Position numbers and translations under genes: made by a program. Below are positions 6,414 to 14,057 of a stretch of DNA of 43,214 bases, piece after piece. Origin of the DNA: Candidatus Adlerbacteria bacterium RIFCSPHIGHO2_12_FULL_53_18 (GTDB lineage: Bacteria > Patescibacteriota > Minisyncoccia > Phycocordibacterales > SBAW01); assembly GCA_001775475.1 (NCBI GenBank), contig MEWW01000017.1, positions 1 to 43,214 of the forward strand, given 5' to 3'. Position 1 is the stretch's first letter. Every line of letters begins with the position of its first letter. The notes under the pieces were generated by a model. That model made no database searches, was not told the DNA's origin, and saw only the letters and a program-made list of their open reading frames with translations.

Positions 6414-9041
6414 GTGTATAGGTACCCCCCAGAGCAGCTGCGGGGGATTTATCGCGTATATATGCAAGACTCGATCAACATCAAAGGGGCTAAGACCCAC
6501 AATTTAAAAAACATCTCGTTGACGATACCTCGCAATAAGATGGTCATTTTTACGGGGCTTTCCGGCAGCGGCAAGTCTTCTTTGGCGTTCGACACCATTT
6601 TTGCCGAGGGCCAGCGCCGCTACGTCGAGAGCCTTTCTGCCTATGCCCGCCAGTTCCTCCGCCAGATGCAGAAGCCCGATGTCGAGGAGATTACCGGCCT
6701 CTCTCCGGCGATTTCTATCGATCAAAAAAGCCGCTCCAACAACCCGCGCTCAACCGTGGCGACCATTACAGAGATTTACGACTATCTGCGCGTCTTGTAT
6801 GCCCGTGTGGGCAAGCCGCACTGTCCGGTGTGCGGCCGCGAAATAAAAAAGCACTCAAACGAAGAGATTATCCAAAGCGTTATCCAAAGCGTTACAAAAA
6901 ATGCGCCCAAAAAGACCAAGAAAGTAATGGGAGTTGAAATTAATGAGGACACCGTGCGCATTTTTGCGCCGGTTGTCGTGGGCCGCAAAGGCGAGTACTA
7001 CCAGCTCTTATACGACTTGCTGGGCAAGGGGTTTGAGAAGGCCAAGATCGACGGCGAGATTAAAAGCTTGCGTGAGCGGGTTACACTCTCTAAGTATAAA
7101 AAGCACGACATTGATGCCCTAGTAGACGAAATTTTGGTAACCGACTTCGCAAAGCAGAAACAAGCCGCACTCGAGCGCCTCTCTGAGGCGGTAGAGCGCG
7201 CTCTCCACGAGAGCGACGGGTTGGTAAAGATAGAGGACACACAGGGCTCGCGGCTTATATCGGCCAAGTTTATGTGCCCGTATGACGGGTTTTCTTTCCC
7301 CGAAGTGGAGCCGCGGCTTTTCTCCTTTAACTCACCCTACGGCGCTTGCCCCGAGTGCAACGGCCTCGGCACCAAGCACTTTATGGGCTCGGAGCCGTGC
7401 CCCGTATGCAAGGGCGCGAGGCTCCGCCCGGAGGCGCTCAATGTCTGGCTAGGAGAAAAAATAAACATTGTAGACGTCTCTTCGCTTTCTATAAAAGACG
7501 CCTACGACTTTTTTGACAAACTAAAACTTTCCAAAAAAGATCAGGAGATTTCGAAGTCCGTAATCAGGGAAATCACCTCGCGGCTAAGGTTTATGCTCAA
7601 CGTGGGGCTCGACTACCTCACCCTCGACCGTCGCGCCAACACGCTCTCCGGCGGCGAAGCGCAGCGCATAAGGCTCGCCAGCCAGCTCGGGAGTGGCCTC
7701 GTGGGTGCGCTCTACGTCTTGGACGAGCCGACCATCGGCCTCCATCAACGCGACAACGAGCGGCTGATTAAAACCCTTCTCAACCTGCGCGACCTTGGCA
7801 ACACCATTTTAGTCGTCGAGCACGACGAGGACACTATTTACTCGGGCGACTACCTGGTGGACATCGGTCCGGGCGCCGGTATCCACGGCGGCGAGATAGT
7901 CGTTGCGGGCGAGCTCGACAAGCTCTTAACCGCTAAAAAAAACGATAGCGGCTCTGTTACACTCGCGTACCTGCGCGGAGAGAAGGCAATAGCGGTGCCT
8001 GAAGAGCGTCGCGAGAAAGACAAAGGGTTTTTAAAAATTGCTGGTGGCAAGGCGTACAATATCGAAAATTTGAACTGCGAAGTGCCGCTTGGACGTACGG
8101 TTGCCGTAACCGGTGTCTCGGGCTCGGGGAAGTCGACGTTTCTCTACGATATCTTGTACGAAAACCTGCGTGCCCGTTTTGACAAGCGTTACCGCACCAA
8201 CAAGGTTTACAATGCGGCGCGCTTTGAGGGCACGGAGCACCTTTCGCGCGCGATTTTGATTGACCAAAGCCCTATCGGCCGCACGCCTCGTAGCAACCCG
8301 GCAACCTATACCGGTGCCTTTACCTTTGTACGAGACCTTTTTGCCGAAACCGCCGAGGCGCGGGCGCGCGGATGGAAGTCTAACCGCTTTTCCTTTAACG
8401 TGCCGCAGGCACGCGGAGGTGGGCGTTGTGAGGCGTGCGAGGGCAACGGTGTTATCGCGGTTGAGATGTCCTTTTTGCCCACGGTCTACGTTACCTGTGA
8501 CCTCTGCAACGGGAAGCGTTTTATGAAAGAAACCCTGGAAGTGAAGTACAAGAAGAAAAACATTTATGATATTTTGGAGATGTCTATCGAGGAGGCAATT
8601 GCGTTCTTTCAGGACATACCTGCGATTTATGACCGGCTCCGCACGCTCGAAGAGGTGGGGCTGGGCTACTTGAAGCTCGGGCAAAGCGCCACGACCCTTT
8701 CCGGCGGCGAAGCACAGCGGGTGAAAATCTCTTCCGAGCTCTACAAGCCGCACCTGCAAAAAACTATTTATCTTCTTGATGAGCCGACGGTTGGTCTGCA
8801 CTACGAAGACGTGCAAAAGTTGATAGACATCCTGAATCGCCTGGTCAATGCCGGCAACTCTGTCGTGCTTATCGAGCACAACATGGACATTATTAAAAAC
8901 GCCGACTGGCTCCTCGACTTCGGCCCCGAGGGTGGGGTAGGGGGTGGCAAGCTCGTTGCTAAGGGGACGCCGGAAATGATAGCAAACAGCAAACACTCAC
9001 ATACAGGAAAATATTTGAAGCGGGTGTTAGGAGGAAAATAG
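6414..9041 (+). CDS. uvrA: Excinuclease ABC subunit A
   Basis: 875 residues from GTG 6414, or 859 from ATG 6462. The family normally begins at the phrase after the ATG (INIKGAKTHNLKNI), but the GTG has the leaderless spacing used by uvrB, so the first 16 residues are uncertain. UvrA is the damage-recognising ABC-type ATPase of excision repair. Two ATPase modules are visible: Walker A GLSGSGKSS and GVSGSGKST, signature LSGGEAQR (twice), and Walker B/D-loop segments VLDEPTIGLH and LLDEPTVGLH. Zinc-finger cysteines occur in CPVCGRE, CPECNGLG/CPVCKGARL and CEACEGNG/CDLCNGKR. It ends at a hairpin terminator shared with the convergent small gene. Confidence 0.97.
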   Translation: MYRYPPEQLRGIYRVYMQDSINIKGAKTHNLKNISLTIPRNKMVIFTGLSGSGKSSLAFDTIFAEGQRRYVESLSAYARQFLRQMQKPDVEEITGLSPAISIDQKSRSNNPRSTVATITEIYDYLRVLYARVGKPHCPVCGREIKKHSNEEIIQSVIQSVTKNAPKKTKKVMGVEINEDTVRIFAPVVVGRKGEYYQLLYDLLGKGFEKAKIDGEIKSLRERVTLSKYKKHDIDALVDEILVTDFAKQKQAALERLSEAVERALHESDGLVKIEDTQGSRLISAKFMCPYDGFSFPEVEPRLFSFNSPYGACPECNGLGTKHFMGSEPCPVCKGARLRPEALNVWLGEKINIVDVSSLSIKDAYDFFDKLKLSKKDQEISKSVIREITSRLRFMLNVGLDYLTLDRRANTLSGGEAQRIRLASQLGSGLVGALYVLDEPTIGLHQRDNERLIKTLLNLRDLGNTILVVEHDEDTIYSGDYLVDIGPGAGIHGGEIVVAGELDKLLTAKKNDSGSVTLAYLRGEKAIAVPEERREKDKGFLKIAGGKAYNIENLNCEVPLGRTVAVTGVSGSGKSTFLYDILYENLRARFDKRYRTNKVYNAARFEGTEHLSRAILIDQSPIGRTPRSNPATYTGAFTFVRDLFAETAEARARGWKSNRFSFNVPQARGGGRCEACEGNGVIAVEMSFLPTVYVTCDLCNGKRFMKETLEVKYKKKNIYDILEMSIEEAIAFFQDIPAIYDRLRTLEEVGLGYLKLGQSATTLSGGEAQRVKISSELYKPHLQKTIYLLDEPTVGLHYEDVQKLIDILNRLVNAGNSVVLIEHNMDIIKNADWLLDFGPEGGVGGGKLVAKGTPEMIANSKHSHTGKYLKRVLGGK

Positions 9042-9067
9042 AAAAGAGCCGGCGGATTCCGGCTCTT
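9041..9067. terminator. Bidirectional hairpin terminator (uvrA / small minus-strand gene)
   Basis: AAGAGCCGG (9044-9052) pairs with CCGGCTCTT (9059-9067). The minus strand has the better U-rich tail (TTCTATTTT). Confidence 0.6.
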
Positions 9068-9084
9068 CGTTCTGCATGAGCAGT

Positions 9085-9270
9085 TCAGGCATGCAATTCA
9101 GAATCTCCCTGTTCCTGCGCCTGAAGTGCTTTTTTTGCCTTCCGCCATATTCGTGCGGGCTTCTTCTCCCGCAGAAGTTCTTGGCGGCGCTTCCGAATCA
9201 TTGCTGAGGTCGGCTCTCGCCCAAAAGGTTGGCGAAAAGCAATCTCTGCGACATCTTTTTTGATGCTCAT
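9085..9270 (-). CDS. Small basic hypothetical protein
   Basis: 61 residues from the ATG at 9270, which has GGGAG about 10 nt upstream. A longer version starting at 9315 adds 15 residues but lacks a ribosome-binding site. The protein is rich in Arg, Lys and Gln, with a predicted helical centre (MIRKRRQELLREKKPARIWRKAKKALQAQEQ). No domain recognised; nucleic-acid binding is a guess from charge. It lies between uvrA and uvrC on the opposite strand and has its own terminator. Confidence 0.5.
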   Translation of the reverse strand: MSIKKDVAEIAFRQPFGREPTSAMIRKRRQELLREKKPARIWRKAKKALQAQEQGDSELHA

Positions 9271-9330
9271 GACATGTGCTCCCGTTATGGTGAAGTGAAG
9301 ACCAAATTCATACACAAAGTATCACTCTTA

Positions 9331-9339
9331 TGGTACAAT
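9331..9339 (+). promoter_or_regulatory. Extended -10 promoter of uvrC
   Basis: TGGTACAAT overlaps the first possible ATG (9338) of uvrC. If it is the -10 box, the transcript starts near 9346 and translation would have to begin at the second ATG, 9356. Confidence 0.45.
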
Positions 9340-10678
9340 GTCAAATATAGCCTCTATGACCCTCGAGCAATTCAAGAAAATAGCCAAAAAAATGCCTGAC
9401 ACGCCGGGGGTGTATTTCTTTTTGGATAAGGCTAAAAAAGTGCTCTACATCGGTAAGGCAACCAGCCTGCGCGACCGCGTGCGCAGCTACTTTGCTAAGG
9501 ATCTTATCGCTACCCGCGGGTCGCTTATCACCTCCATGATAGAAAAGGCACACTCAGTTGACTGGCGCGAAGTGGACTCGGTATTGGAGGCGCTTATTTT
9601 GGAGGCAAACCTAATAAAAAATTACAAACCGAAGCACAATACCGACCTCAAAGACGACAAAAGCTGGAACTACGTCGTTATTACGAAGGAAGACTTTCCG
9701 CGGGTGCTTCTTGTGCGGGGGAAGGAGCTAGCGGAGCAGAGGCTCCGCAAAGGTCCTCCGCTTAGGGGAGATAAACGGCACCCCTTCGCGAAGGACTTTG
9801 CTTCGCCGTCATATACAACGTTACATACTTTTGGCCCCTTTCCTCATGGCCTACAGCTCAGAGAGGCGATGAAGCTTATTCGCAAGATATTTCCATATCG
9901 CGATACCTGCATCCCTTGCGAAGTTTTAACGAAGCAGGGCAAACCTTGCAAACCATGTTTCAATGTTCACCTCGGCCTCTGCCCCGGTGTCTGCTCGGGT
10001 GAGATTTCAAAAACAGAGTACCGTAAAATAATCCGCAATATTTCACTCCTTTTTCAGGGCAAAAAGAAGACACTGGTAGTGGTGCTCAAGAGGGAAATGA
10101 AACAGGCGGCTAAAAGTGAACGGTTTGAGGAGGCGGCGCGGCTGCGCAAGCAGATTTTTGCGCTCGAGCATATCCGCGACATTTCGCTTATTAAAGAGGA
10201 GTATCGGCGCCCTCAGATAGAACTCGGGGTAAACCGAATTGAGGCCTACGACATCGCGCACCTGCGCGGCTCGAGCAACGTGGGCGTGATGACAGTGGTG
10301 GAGAACGGTGAGGCGCAAAAAAATGAGTACCGTAAATTCAGAATCCGCACCGCGAATGCAGGCGACGACGTAGGAGCTCTGCGCGAGGTGTTGACCCGCC
10401 GGCTCGGGCACGACGAGTGGCCTATGCCGCGCATTATTGTGGTAGACGGCGCTGCGGCGCAGATAAACGCTGCAGAGCGTGTGCTGAAAAGTTATGGAGT
10501 GGCAATACCAGTAGTTGGGGTGGTAAAAGACGAAAAGCACCGCCCGCGCGACATCCGCGGCAACCGAGATTTAATTAAAGGTCGCGAGCGCGACATCCTT
10601 CTTGCCAACGCCGAAGCACACCGGTTTGCAATAAGCTATCATCGCAAGAGCTCCCGTGCGCAATTTAATCCTCAATAA
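9338..10678 (+). CDS. uvrC: Excinuclease ABC subunit C, short form
   Basis: 446 residues from ATG 9338; ATG 9356 (440 residues) is more likely because the promoter box overlaps the first ATG. UvrC makes both incisions in excision repair. Domains: GIY-YIG nuclease (about 17-110; PGVYFFLDKAKKVLYIGKA), a Cys-rich segment (CIPCEVLTKQGKPCKPCFNVHLGLCPGVC), a UVR motif (KSERFEEAARLRKQIFALEHI), and the RNase H-like second nuclease (YDIAHLRGSSNVGVMTVVENG, IIVVDGAAAQINAA). It ends soon after the nuclease, without the C-terminal (HhH)2 DNA-binding region of longer UvrC proteins. Residues about 128-160 are an insertion holding a palindromic element whose core is shared with tgt. Confidence 0.95.
   Translation: MSNIASMTLEQFKKIAKKMPDTPGVYFFLDKAKKVLYIGKATSLRDRVRSYFAKDLIATRGSLITSMIEKAHSVDWREVDSVLEALILEANLIKNYKPKHNTDLKDDKSWNYVVITKEDFPRVLLVRGKELAEQRLRKGPPLRGDKRHPFAKDFASPSYTTLHTFGPFPHGLQLREAMKLIRKIFPYRDTCIPCEVLTKQGKPCKPCFNVHLGLCPGVCSGEISKTEYRKIIRNISLLFQGKKKTLVVVLKREMKQAAKSERFEEAARLRKQIFALEHIRDISLIKEEYRRPQIELGVNRIEAYDIAHLRGSSNVGVMTVVENGEAQKNEYRKFRIRTANAGDDVGALREVLTRRLGHDEWPMPRIIVVDGAAAQINAAERVLKSYGVAIPVVGVVKDEKHRPRDIRGNRDLIKGRERDILLANAEAHRFAISYHRKSSRAQFNPQ
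9742..9805. repeat. In-frame palindromic element, copy 2 (inside uvrC)
   Basis: The core GAGATAAACGGCACCCC (9768-9784) matches the tgt copy at 15 of 17 positions. Its arms (9747-9768 and 9781-9801) are complementary at about 17 positions but have a sequence unlike the tgt arms. A further small perfect hairpin, GCGGAGC/GCTCCGC, lies just upstream (9731-9748). The codon phase equals that of the tgt copy, giving LRGDKRHPFAK. Confidence 0.7.
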
Positions 10679-10704
10679 AAACAAGGCGGCGCCGAAGCGC
10701 CGCC
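10676..10704 (-). terminator. Rho-independent terminator of the small membrane-protein gene
   Basis: The perfect hairpin GGCGGCGC / GCGCCGCC (10685-10692, 10697-10704) is followed on the minus strand by TTGTTTTT. Confidence 0.75.
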
Positions 10705-10712
10705 AGTACGAA

Positions 10713-10904
10713 CTAGTATCGCCTTTGCCAGTTCTGCCACTTGCTGTTTGCGAAATAGAGGAATGAGAGAACAGAGAGGGGAGCAAGCGAAGACCACCAC
10801 ATTACCGTTATGGCCTGCTCCGTGACTTTATCGTCGGTGCCGATAAGCCATAGAACGCAACTCACACCGAACATGAAAAGAGAGCCGCAAATCCCAACCG
10901 CCAT
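10713..10904 (-). CDS. Small two-helix membrane protein
   Basis: 63 residues with two hydrophobic segments (about 3-21 and 32-51) and a basic, aromatic tail (KWQNWQRRY). AAAGGA lies 7 nt before the ATG, and a hairpin terminator follows, which supports a real gene. No family recognised. It sits on the minus strand between uvrC and ddl. Confidence 0.55.
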   Translation of the reverse strand: MAVGICGSLFMFGVSCVLWLIGTDDKVTEQAITVMWWSSLAPLSVLSFLYFANSKWQNWQRRY

Positions 10905-10973
10905 GGGATATTCCTTTAGTTAAGAGCATGGCCGGCCTCTGGCCACGGACACTGTACTAGCATATTTTTGCGT

Positions 10974-10979
10974 TATAAT
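10974..10979 (+). promoter_or_regulatory. -10 box of ddl
   Basis: A perfect TATAAT lies 7 nt before the ATG at 10987, consistent with a leaderless start. Confidence 0.6.
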
Positions 10980-10986
10980 AAAGGCC

Positions 10987-11964
10987 ATGCGCACCGTAGT
11001 CGGGGTACTCCGTGGCGGGCCCTCAAGCGAGTACAACGTGTCGCTCAAAAGCGGCGCGAGTGTTTTAAACGCACTCGACCGCGAACGGTACGACCCGCGC
11101 GACATCTTTATCGACCGCCAAGGTGCCTGGCATATGCACGGTGTTGAGGCCACTCCTGCACGGGCGCTCCGCGGCGTGGATGTTGCGGTAAACATGATAC
11201 ACGGCGAGTATGGCGAAGACGGCTCGCTCCACCAAGTACTCGATGCGCTTGCGGTGCCGTATACCGGCTCCTCGGCGGCAGTTTCCAAACTCGTATTCAA
11301 CAAGCATCTGACCAGGGAGGCGGTGCAAAAGTTTGGCGTTAAAGTGCCGCATGGGGTTGTGGTTAAGTACCCTAAGCGCGGCGCCGAAGATTTGGAAGAG
11401 CTGGCACGCCGGTTGTTTACCCGTCTTCCGCAGCCCTCTATCGTTAAGCCTGTCACCGGAGGCTCTTCGGTTGGCATGACCATAGCCGAAGACTTTCATA
11501 CCCTGCTGTGGGGGCTGGAACATGCGTTCCAATACTCGCCGCAGGTCTTAGTAGAGGAGTTTATCCGCGGCCGTGAGGCCACTGTGGGAGTGATTGACGA
11601 TTTTCGAAACGAAAAGACCTATACACTCATGCCGGTCGAGATTATCCCGCCACCACACCACAAGTTCTTCAGCTACGACGCCAAGTACAGCGGCGAGACC
11701 CTGGAGCGCGTGCCGAGCCACTTTACCCACGAACAAAAGCAGGATCTGATGAATATCGCCAAGGCCGTGCATGAGAATTTGGGGTTAAGTCACTACTCGC
11801 GGAGCGACTTTATTGTCTCGCGCCGGGGAATTTACTTCTTGGAGATCAACAACTCGGCCGGAGTGGGGATGACCGAGGAGTCTCTGATGCCCAAAGCGAT
11901 TAAGGCAGTCGGCTCCAAACTCTCCGAGTTTTTCGAGCATGTTATCAACCTGGCGCGGCGGTAA
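10987..11964 (+). CDS. ddl: D-alanine--D-alanine ligase family protein
   Basis: 325 residues. An ATP-grasp enzyme that joins two D-alanines for peptidoglycan. The N-terminal domain shows VLRGGPSSEYNVSLKSG, NMIHGEYGEDGSLHQVLDALAVPYTGSSA and the conserved KHLTREAVQKFGV. The ATP-grasp part shows SIVKPVTGGSSVGM, VLVEEFIRGRE and LSHYSRSDFIV, then LEINNSAGVGMTEESLMPKA. The last motif differs from the usual EVNTLPG(L/M)T: a serine and alanine replace the usual Leu-Pro or Asn-Pro, so substrate choice may vary. The downstream pterin dehydratase start overlaps its stop by 1 nt (TAATG), suggesting coupled translation. Confidence 0.9.
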   Translation: MRTVVGVLRGGPSSEYNVSLKSGASVLNALDRERYDPRDIFIDRQGAWHMHGVEATPARALRGVDVAVNMIHGEYGEDGSLHQVLDALAVPYTGSSAAVSKLVFNKHLTREAVQKFGVKVPHGVVVKYPKRGAEDLEELARRLFTRLPQPSIVKPVTGGSSVGMTIAEDFHTLLWGLEHAFQYSPQVLVEEFIRGREATVGVIDDFRNEKTYTLMPVEIIPPPHHKFFSYDAKYSGETLERVPSHFTHEQKQDLMNIAKAVHENLGLSHYSRSDFIVSRRGIYFLEINNSAGVGMTEESLMPKAIKAVGSKLSEFFEHVINLARR

Positions 11965-12299
11965 TGTCTGAACTCTCCAAAAAAAGATGTATACCGTGCG
12001 AAGGCGGTGTTACAGCCTATACGCCGCAAGAAGCACAAAAAATGATGAAGGAGCTTGCCGGAGGCTGGATGCTTATCGATGGCGCACACCTGTTGATTAA
12101 AGAATTTCAGTTTAAAAACTTTAAAGAAGCTCTCGCCTTTGCCAACAAAGTGGGCGAAATTGCCGAGGCGGAGCAGCATCACCCGGACCTCTCGGTTGGC
12201 TGGGGCAGGGTCTCTGTGGAGCTCACTACCCACGCGATAGACGGCCTGTCGGAGAATGACTTCATTGTAGCGGCCAAGATAGACGAGATTGCGAAATAA
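11964..12299 (+). CDS. 4a-hydroxytetrahydrobiopterin dehydratase-like (PCD/DCoH) protein
   Basis: 111 residues, the family's usual size. It matches the pterin-4a-carbinolamine dehydratase fold: FQFKNFKEALAFANKVGEIAEAEQHHPDLSVGWGRVSVELTTHAIDGLSENDF, which includes the conserved EQHHPD active-site histidines and the later THAIDGLSENDF. These enzymes recycle pterin cofactors, but in bacteria without aromatic amino-acid hydroxylases the role is unclear; molybdopterin-related and regulatory roles have been suggested. The N-terminus carries an extra CIPCEGG segment with two Cys, common in bacterial members. Overlaps the ddl stop. Confidence 0.9.
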   Translation: MSELSKKRCIPCEGGVTAYTPQEAQKMMKELAGGWMLIDGAHLLIKEFQFKNFKEALAFANKVGEIAEAEQHHPDLSVGWGRVSVELTTHAIDGLSENDFIVAAKIDEIAK

Positions 12300-12319
12300 T
12301 GTTTAAATAGGCCACGCAC

Positions 12320-12395
12320 GGGCCCGTAGCTTAGTTGGTAGAGCGCCTCATTTGCAATGAGGAGGTCACCGGTTCGAATCCGGTCGGGTCCACCA
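12320..12395 (+). tRNA. tRNA-Ala(UGC)
   Basis: Complete cloverleaf: acceptor GGGCCCG/CGGGTCC with the G3-U70 pair that specifies alanine, anticodon stem CCTCA/TGAGG with loop TTTGCAA (anticodon TGC), T loop TTCGAAT, discriminator A and an encoded CCA. Confidence 0.97.
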
Positions 12396-12396
12396 C

Positions 12397-12469
12397 GCAC
12401 TCTTAGCTCAGTTGGTAGAGCACACCCTTCACACGGGTGGGGTCGCAGGTTCGAGTCCTGCAGAGTGCA
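12397..12469 (+). tRNA. tRNA-Val(CAC)
   Basis: Acceptor GCACTCT/AGAGTGC, anticodon stem CACCC/GGGTG with loop TTCACAC (anticodon CAC), T loop TTCGAGT. No CCA is encoded. It begins 2 nt after the tRNA-Ala CCA, so the two are probably cut from one transcript. Confidence 0.95.
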
Positions 12470-12494
12470 CAAGTCGTGTGGGGCACGACTTGTG
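12468..12494. repeat. Perfect 11-bp hairpin after tRNA-Val
   Basis: CACAAGTCGTG (12468-12478) pairs with CACGACTTGTG (12484-12494) around a 5-nt loop and overlaps the last 2 nt of the tRNA. No T-run follows, so a simple terminator is unlikely. It may be a processing signal or part of the larger palindromic block up to 12560. Confidence 0.5.
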
Positions 12495-12500
12495 AGCCGG

Positions 12501-12560
12501 AGGTGCGACGGCACCGAGGCGGGGTCGCGGAAATTTTCAGCAGAAAATTATCTGTGACCC
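12501..12560. repeat. Palindromic intergenic element between tRNA-Val and tRNA-Pro
   Basis: A small hairpin, GGTGC/GCACC (12502-12515), is followed by a long stem: GGGTC (12522-12526) with GACCC (12556-12560), and AATTTTC (12532-12538) with GAAAATT (12543-12549) around an AGCA loop. Only one copy is seen in this window. Confidence 0.45.
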
Positions 12561-12582
12561 TGTGCAGAATTATTGACAAAAT

Positions 12583-12656
12583 CGGGGTGTGGTATAACGG
12601 TATTACGTACGATTCGGGTTCGTAAAATCCGAGTTCAATTCTCGGCACCCCGACCA
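12583..12656 (+). tRNA. tRNA-Pro(CGG)
   Basis: Acceptor CGGGGTG/CACCCCG, short D arm, anticodon stem TACGA/TCGTA with loop TTCGGGT (anticodon CGG), T stem CCGAG/CTCGG with loop TTCAATT, discriminator A and an encoded CCA. Confidence 0.9.
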
Positions 12657-12683
12657 GGTTTTTGATATAGTATTTGGCGATTA

Positions 12684-12754
12684 GGGCCTGTAGTAAAGTG
12701 GTATTACGCGGCATTCGCATTGCCGAGTCGCGAGTTCGATTCTCGCCAGGTCCA
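12684..12754 (+). tRNA. tRNA-Ala(CGC)
   Basis: Acceptor GGGCCTG/CAGGTCC with G3-U70, anticodon stem CGGCA/TGCCG with loop TTCGCAT (anticodon CGC), T loop TTCGATT, discriminator A, no encoded CCA. The G3-U70 pair supports alanine identity although the D arm is unusual for tRNA-Ala. A TATAGT box lies upstream near 12665. Confidence 0.88.
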
Positions 12755-12767
12755 CATACACAAAATA

Positions 12768-12776
12768 TGCTATCCT
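12768..12776 (+). promoter_or_regulatory. Extended -10 promoter of the HD hydrolase gene
   Basis: TGCTATCCT lies 9 nt before the ATG at 12786, giving a leader of only a few nucleotides. Confidence 0.4.
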
Positions 12777-12785
12777 GGCAGGGCA

Positions 12786-13391
12786 ATGGCAAAAGGTAAA
12801 AATGTTTACCGAAAAATCGTCAACTTTTTCTACGAAGTGGGCACCATGCGCCGGCTGCCGCGCATCCACCGGCAAACGCTTCTGGTAGATGACGTCACCG
12901 ACACAATTGCCAGTCACTCCTACCGCGTGGCATTAATAGGTTGGTTTTTGGCAAAGGAAGAAAAGGTAGACCCATACAAAGTGGTGATGATGTGTCTTCT
13001 GCACGATGTGGGCGAGGTGCGCACCGGCGACCACAACTGGGTACACAAGCGTTACATAAAGATTTTTGACGATGAGGTTATAAAAGAACAGTTGGGCGAC
13101 CTGCCGCACCAAGAGATTTTCGAGATTGCTGAGGAGTACCATGCCCGCAAGAGCAAGGAGTCGATAGTGGCCAAGCAGGCTGATGTGCTCGACCAGCTTT
13201 TGCTTCTTAGGGAGTACGAGTGGCAGGGTATCAAAGAGGCACCGGAGTGGATCCGCGGGCGGCCCAAAGACGGCGTCGCCAACAAGCAGGGGGAGCTCAT
13301 CCTGCCGAGCTCGCGCAGGCTCGGCAAAGAGATACTCACGACGCGCCCTTCGGAGTGGTGGGCTAACCTTCAGACCAGCAAAAACCGCTAG
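12786..13391 (+). CDS. HD-domain phosphohydrolase (YfbR/5'-nucleotidase-like)
   Basis: 201 residues. An HD superfamily metal-dependent phosphohydrolase: ASHSYRVALIGWFLA supplies the first His, CLLHDVGEVRTGDHNW the HD pair, and AKQADVLDQLL a later Asp. The spacing resembles the YfbR/YGK1 group of 5'-deoxynucleotidases, which act on nucleoside monophosphates, but the substrate cannot be read from the sequence. The ATG follows the tRNA-Ala(CGC) gene by 31 nt; earlier in-frame starts would lie inside the tRNA. Confidence 0.8.
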   Translation: MAKGKNVYRKIVNFFYEVGTMRRLPRIHRQTLLVDDVTDTIASHSYRVALIGWFLAKEEKVDPYKVVMMCLLHDVGEVRTGDHNWVHKRYIKIFDDEVIKEQLGDLPHQEIFEIAEEYHARKSKESIVAKQADVLDQLLLLREYEWQGIKEAPEWIRGRPKDGVANKQGELILPSSRRLGKEILTTRPSEWWANLQTSKNR

Positions 13392-13460
13392 TTGCGGCGC
13401 GAGACGGAGCGCGGTAAAACTAGGCAGACAGAGCAGTATTATTTTTATCGAACAAGTTGT

Positions 13461-14039
13461 ATGAGCTTTAATTTACTTTTGGGCATTGTGGCGGCAATTG
13501 TGGTTGTGGGCGGAGGTGCCTATGTCGCCATGAATCCGGAGATTATAATGAGCATTAGCGGCGGCAGTGCGGAAGAGGGAGAGGAGGCAATGGAGAATAA
13601 AGAAGGCGCCTCGGTAGGCAACACCTTTGCCAACCTGGTGGCCTTGGGCCAGAGCGTTACATGTACCTTTAGCCACGACGACGGCGCGGGCAGCCGCTCC
13701 TCGGGCACGGTGTATATGACTGGCGGTGCCACGCAGATGCGCGGCGACTTTACGGTTGAGGCAAGCGGCACGGCACCGGTTGAGACCTTCATGGTCCGCA
13801 CGGGCGGCTACACCTACATTTGGAGCGATGCTTCGCCGCAGGGAATCAAGAGTCAGGTCATCAACGAAACAGAGCTCATGAGCGACGACCAAAACGGCGG
13901 TATCGACGAGGACACAGAGTTTAGCTGCCAAGCGTGGAGTGTAGATACAGCCAAGTTTTCACTCCCGAACGGCATTCAGTTTACAGACATGAGCGCGCAG
14001 ATAGACGCCATGATGGAGGCTTCGGGCATCATTCAATAA
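13461..14039 (+). CDS. Membrane-anchored extracytoplasmic protein, unknown function
   Basis: 192 residues. One N-terminal hydrophobic segment (about 4-22) is followed by an acidic linker (SAEEGEEAMENKEG) and a domain of about 145 residues. In it CTFSHDDGAGSRSSGTVYMTGGATQMRGDF resembles beta-strand lipoprotein-like domains found beside electron-transfer genes, with a second Cys in TEFSCQAW that could pair with the first. No catalytic motif. It directly precedes cyoA (18 nt), which makes a respiratory or envelope role possible but unproven. Confidence 0.55.
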   Translation: MSFNLLLGIVAAIVVVGGGAYVAMNPEIIMSISGGSAEEGEEAMENKEGASVGNTFANLVALGQSVTCTFSHDDGAGSRSSGTVYMTGGATQMRGDFTVEASGTAPVETFMVRTGGYTYIWSDASPQGIKSQVINETELMSDDQNGGIDEDTEFSCQAWSVDTAKFSLPNGIQFTDMSAQIDAMMEASGIIQ

Positions 14040-14045
14040 TCGCGT

Positions 14046-14051
14046 TATTAT
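14046..14051 (+). promoter_or_regulatory. -10 box of cyoA
   Basis: TATTAT lies 6 nt before GTG 14058, the leaderless geometry seen at uvrA and uvrB. Confidence 0.5.
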
Positions 14052-14057
14052 ACAAGG

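Noticed and set aside
12571-12576. TTGACA as the -35 box of tRNA-Pro.
   Set aside because: It lies only 6 nt before the mature 5' end, so there is no room for a -10 box.
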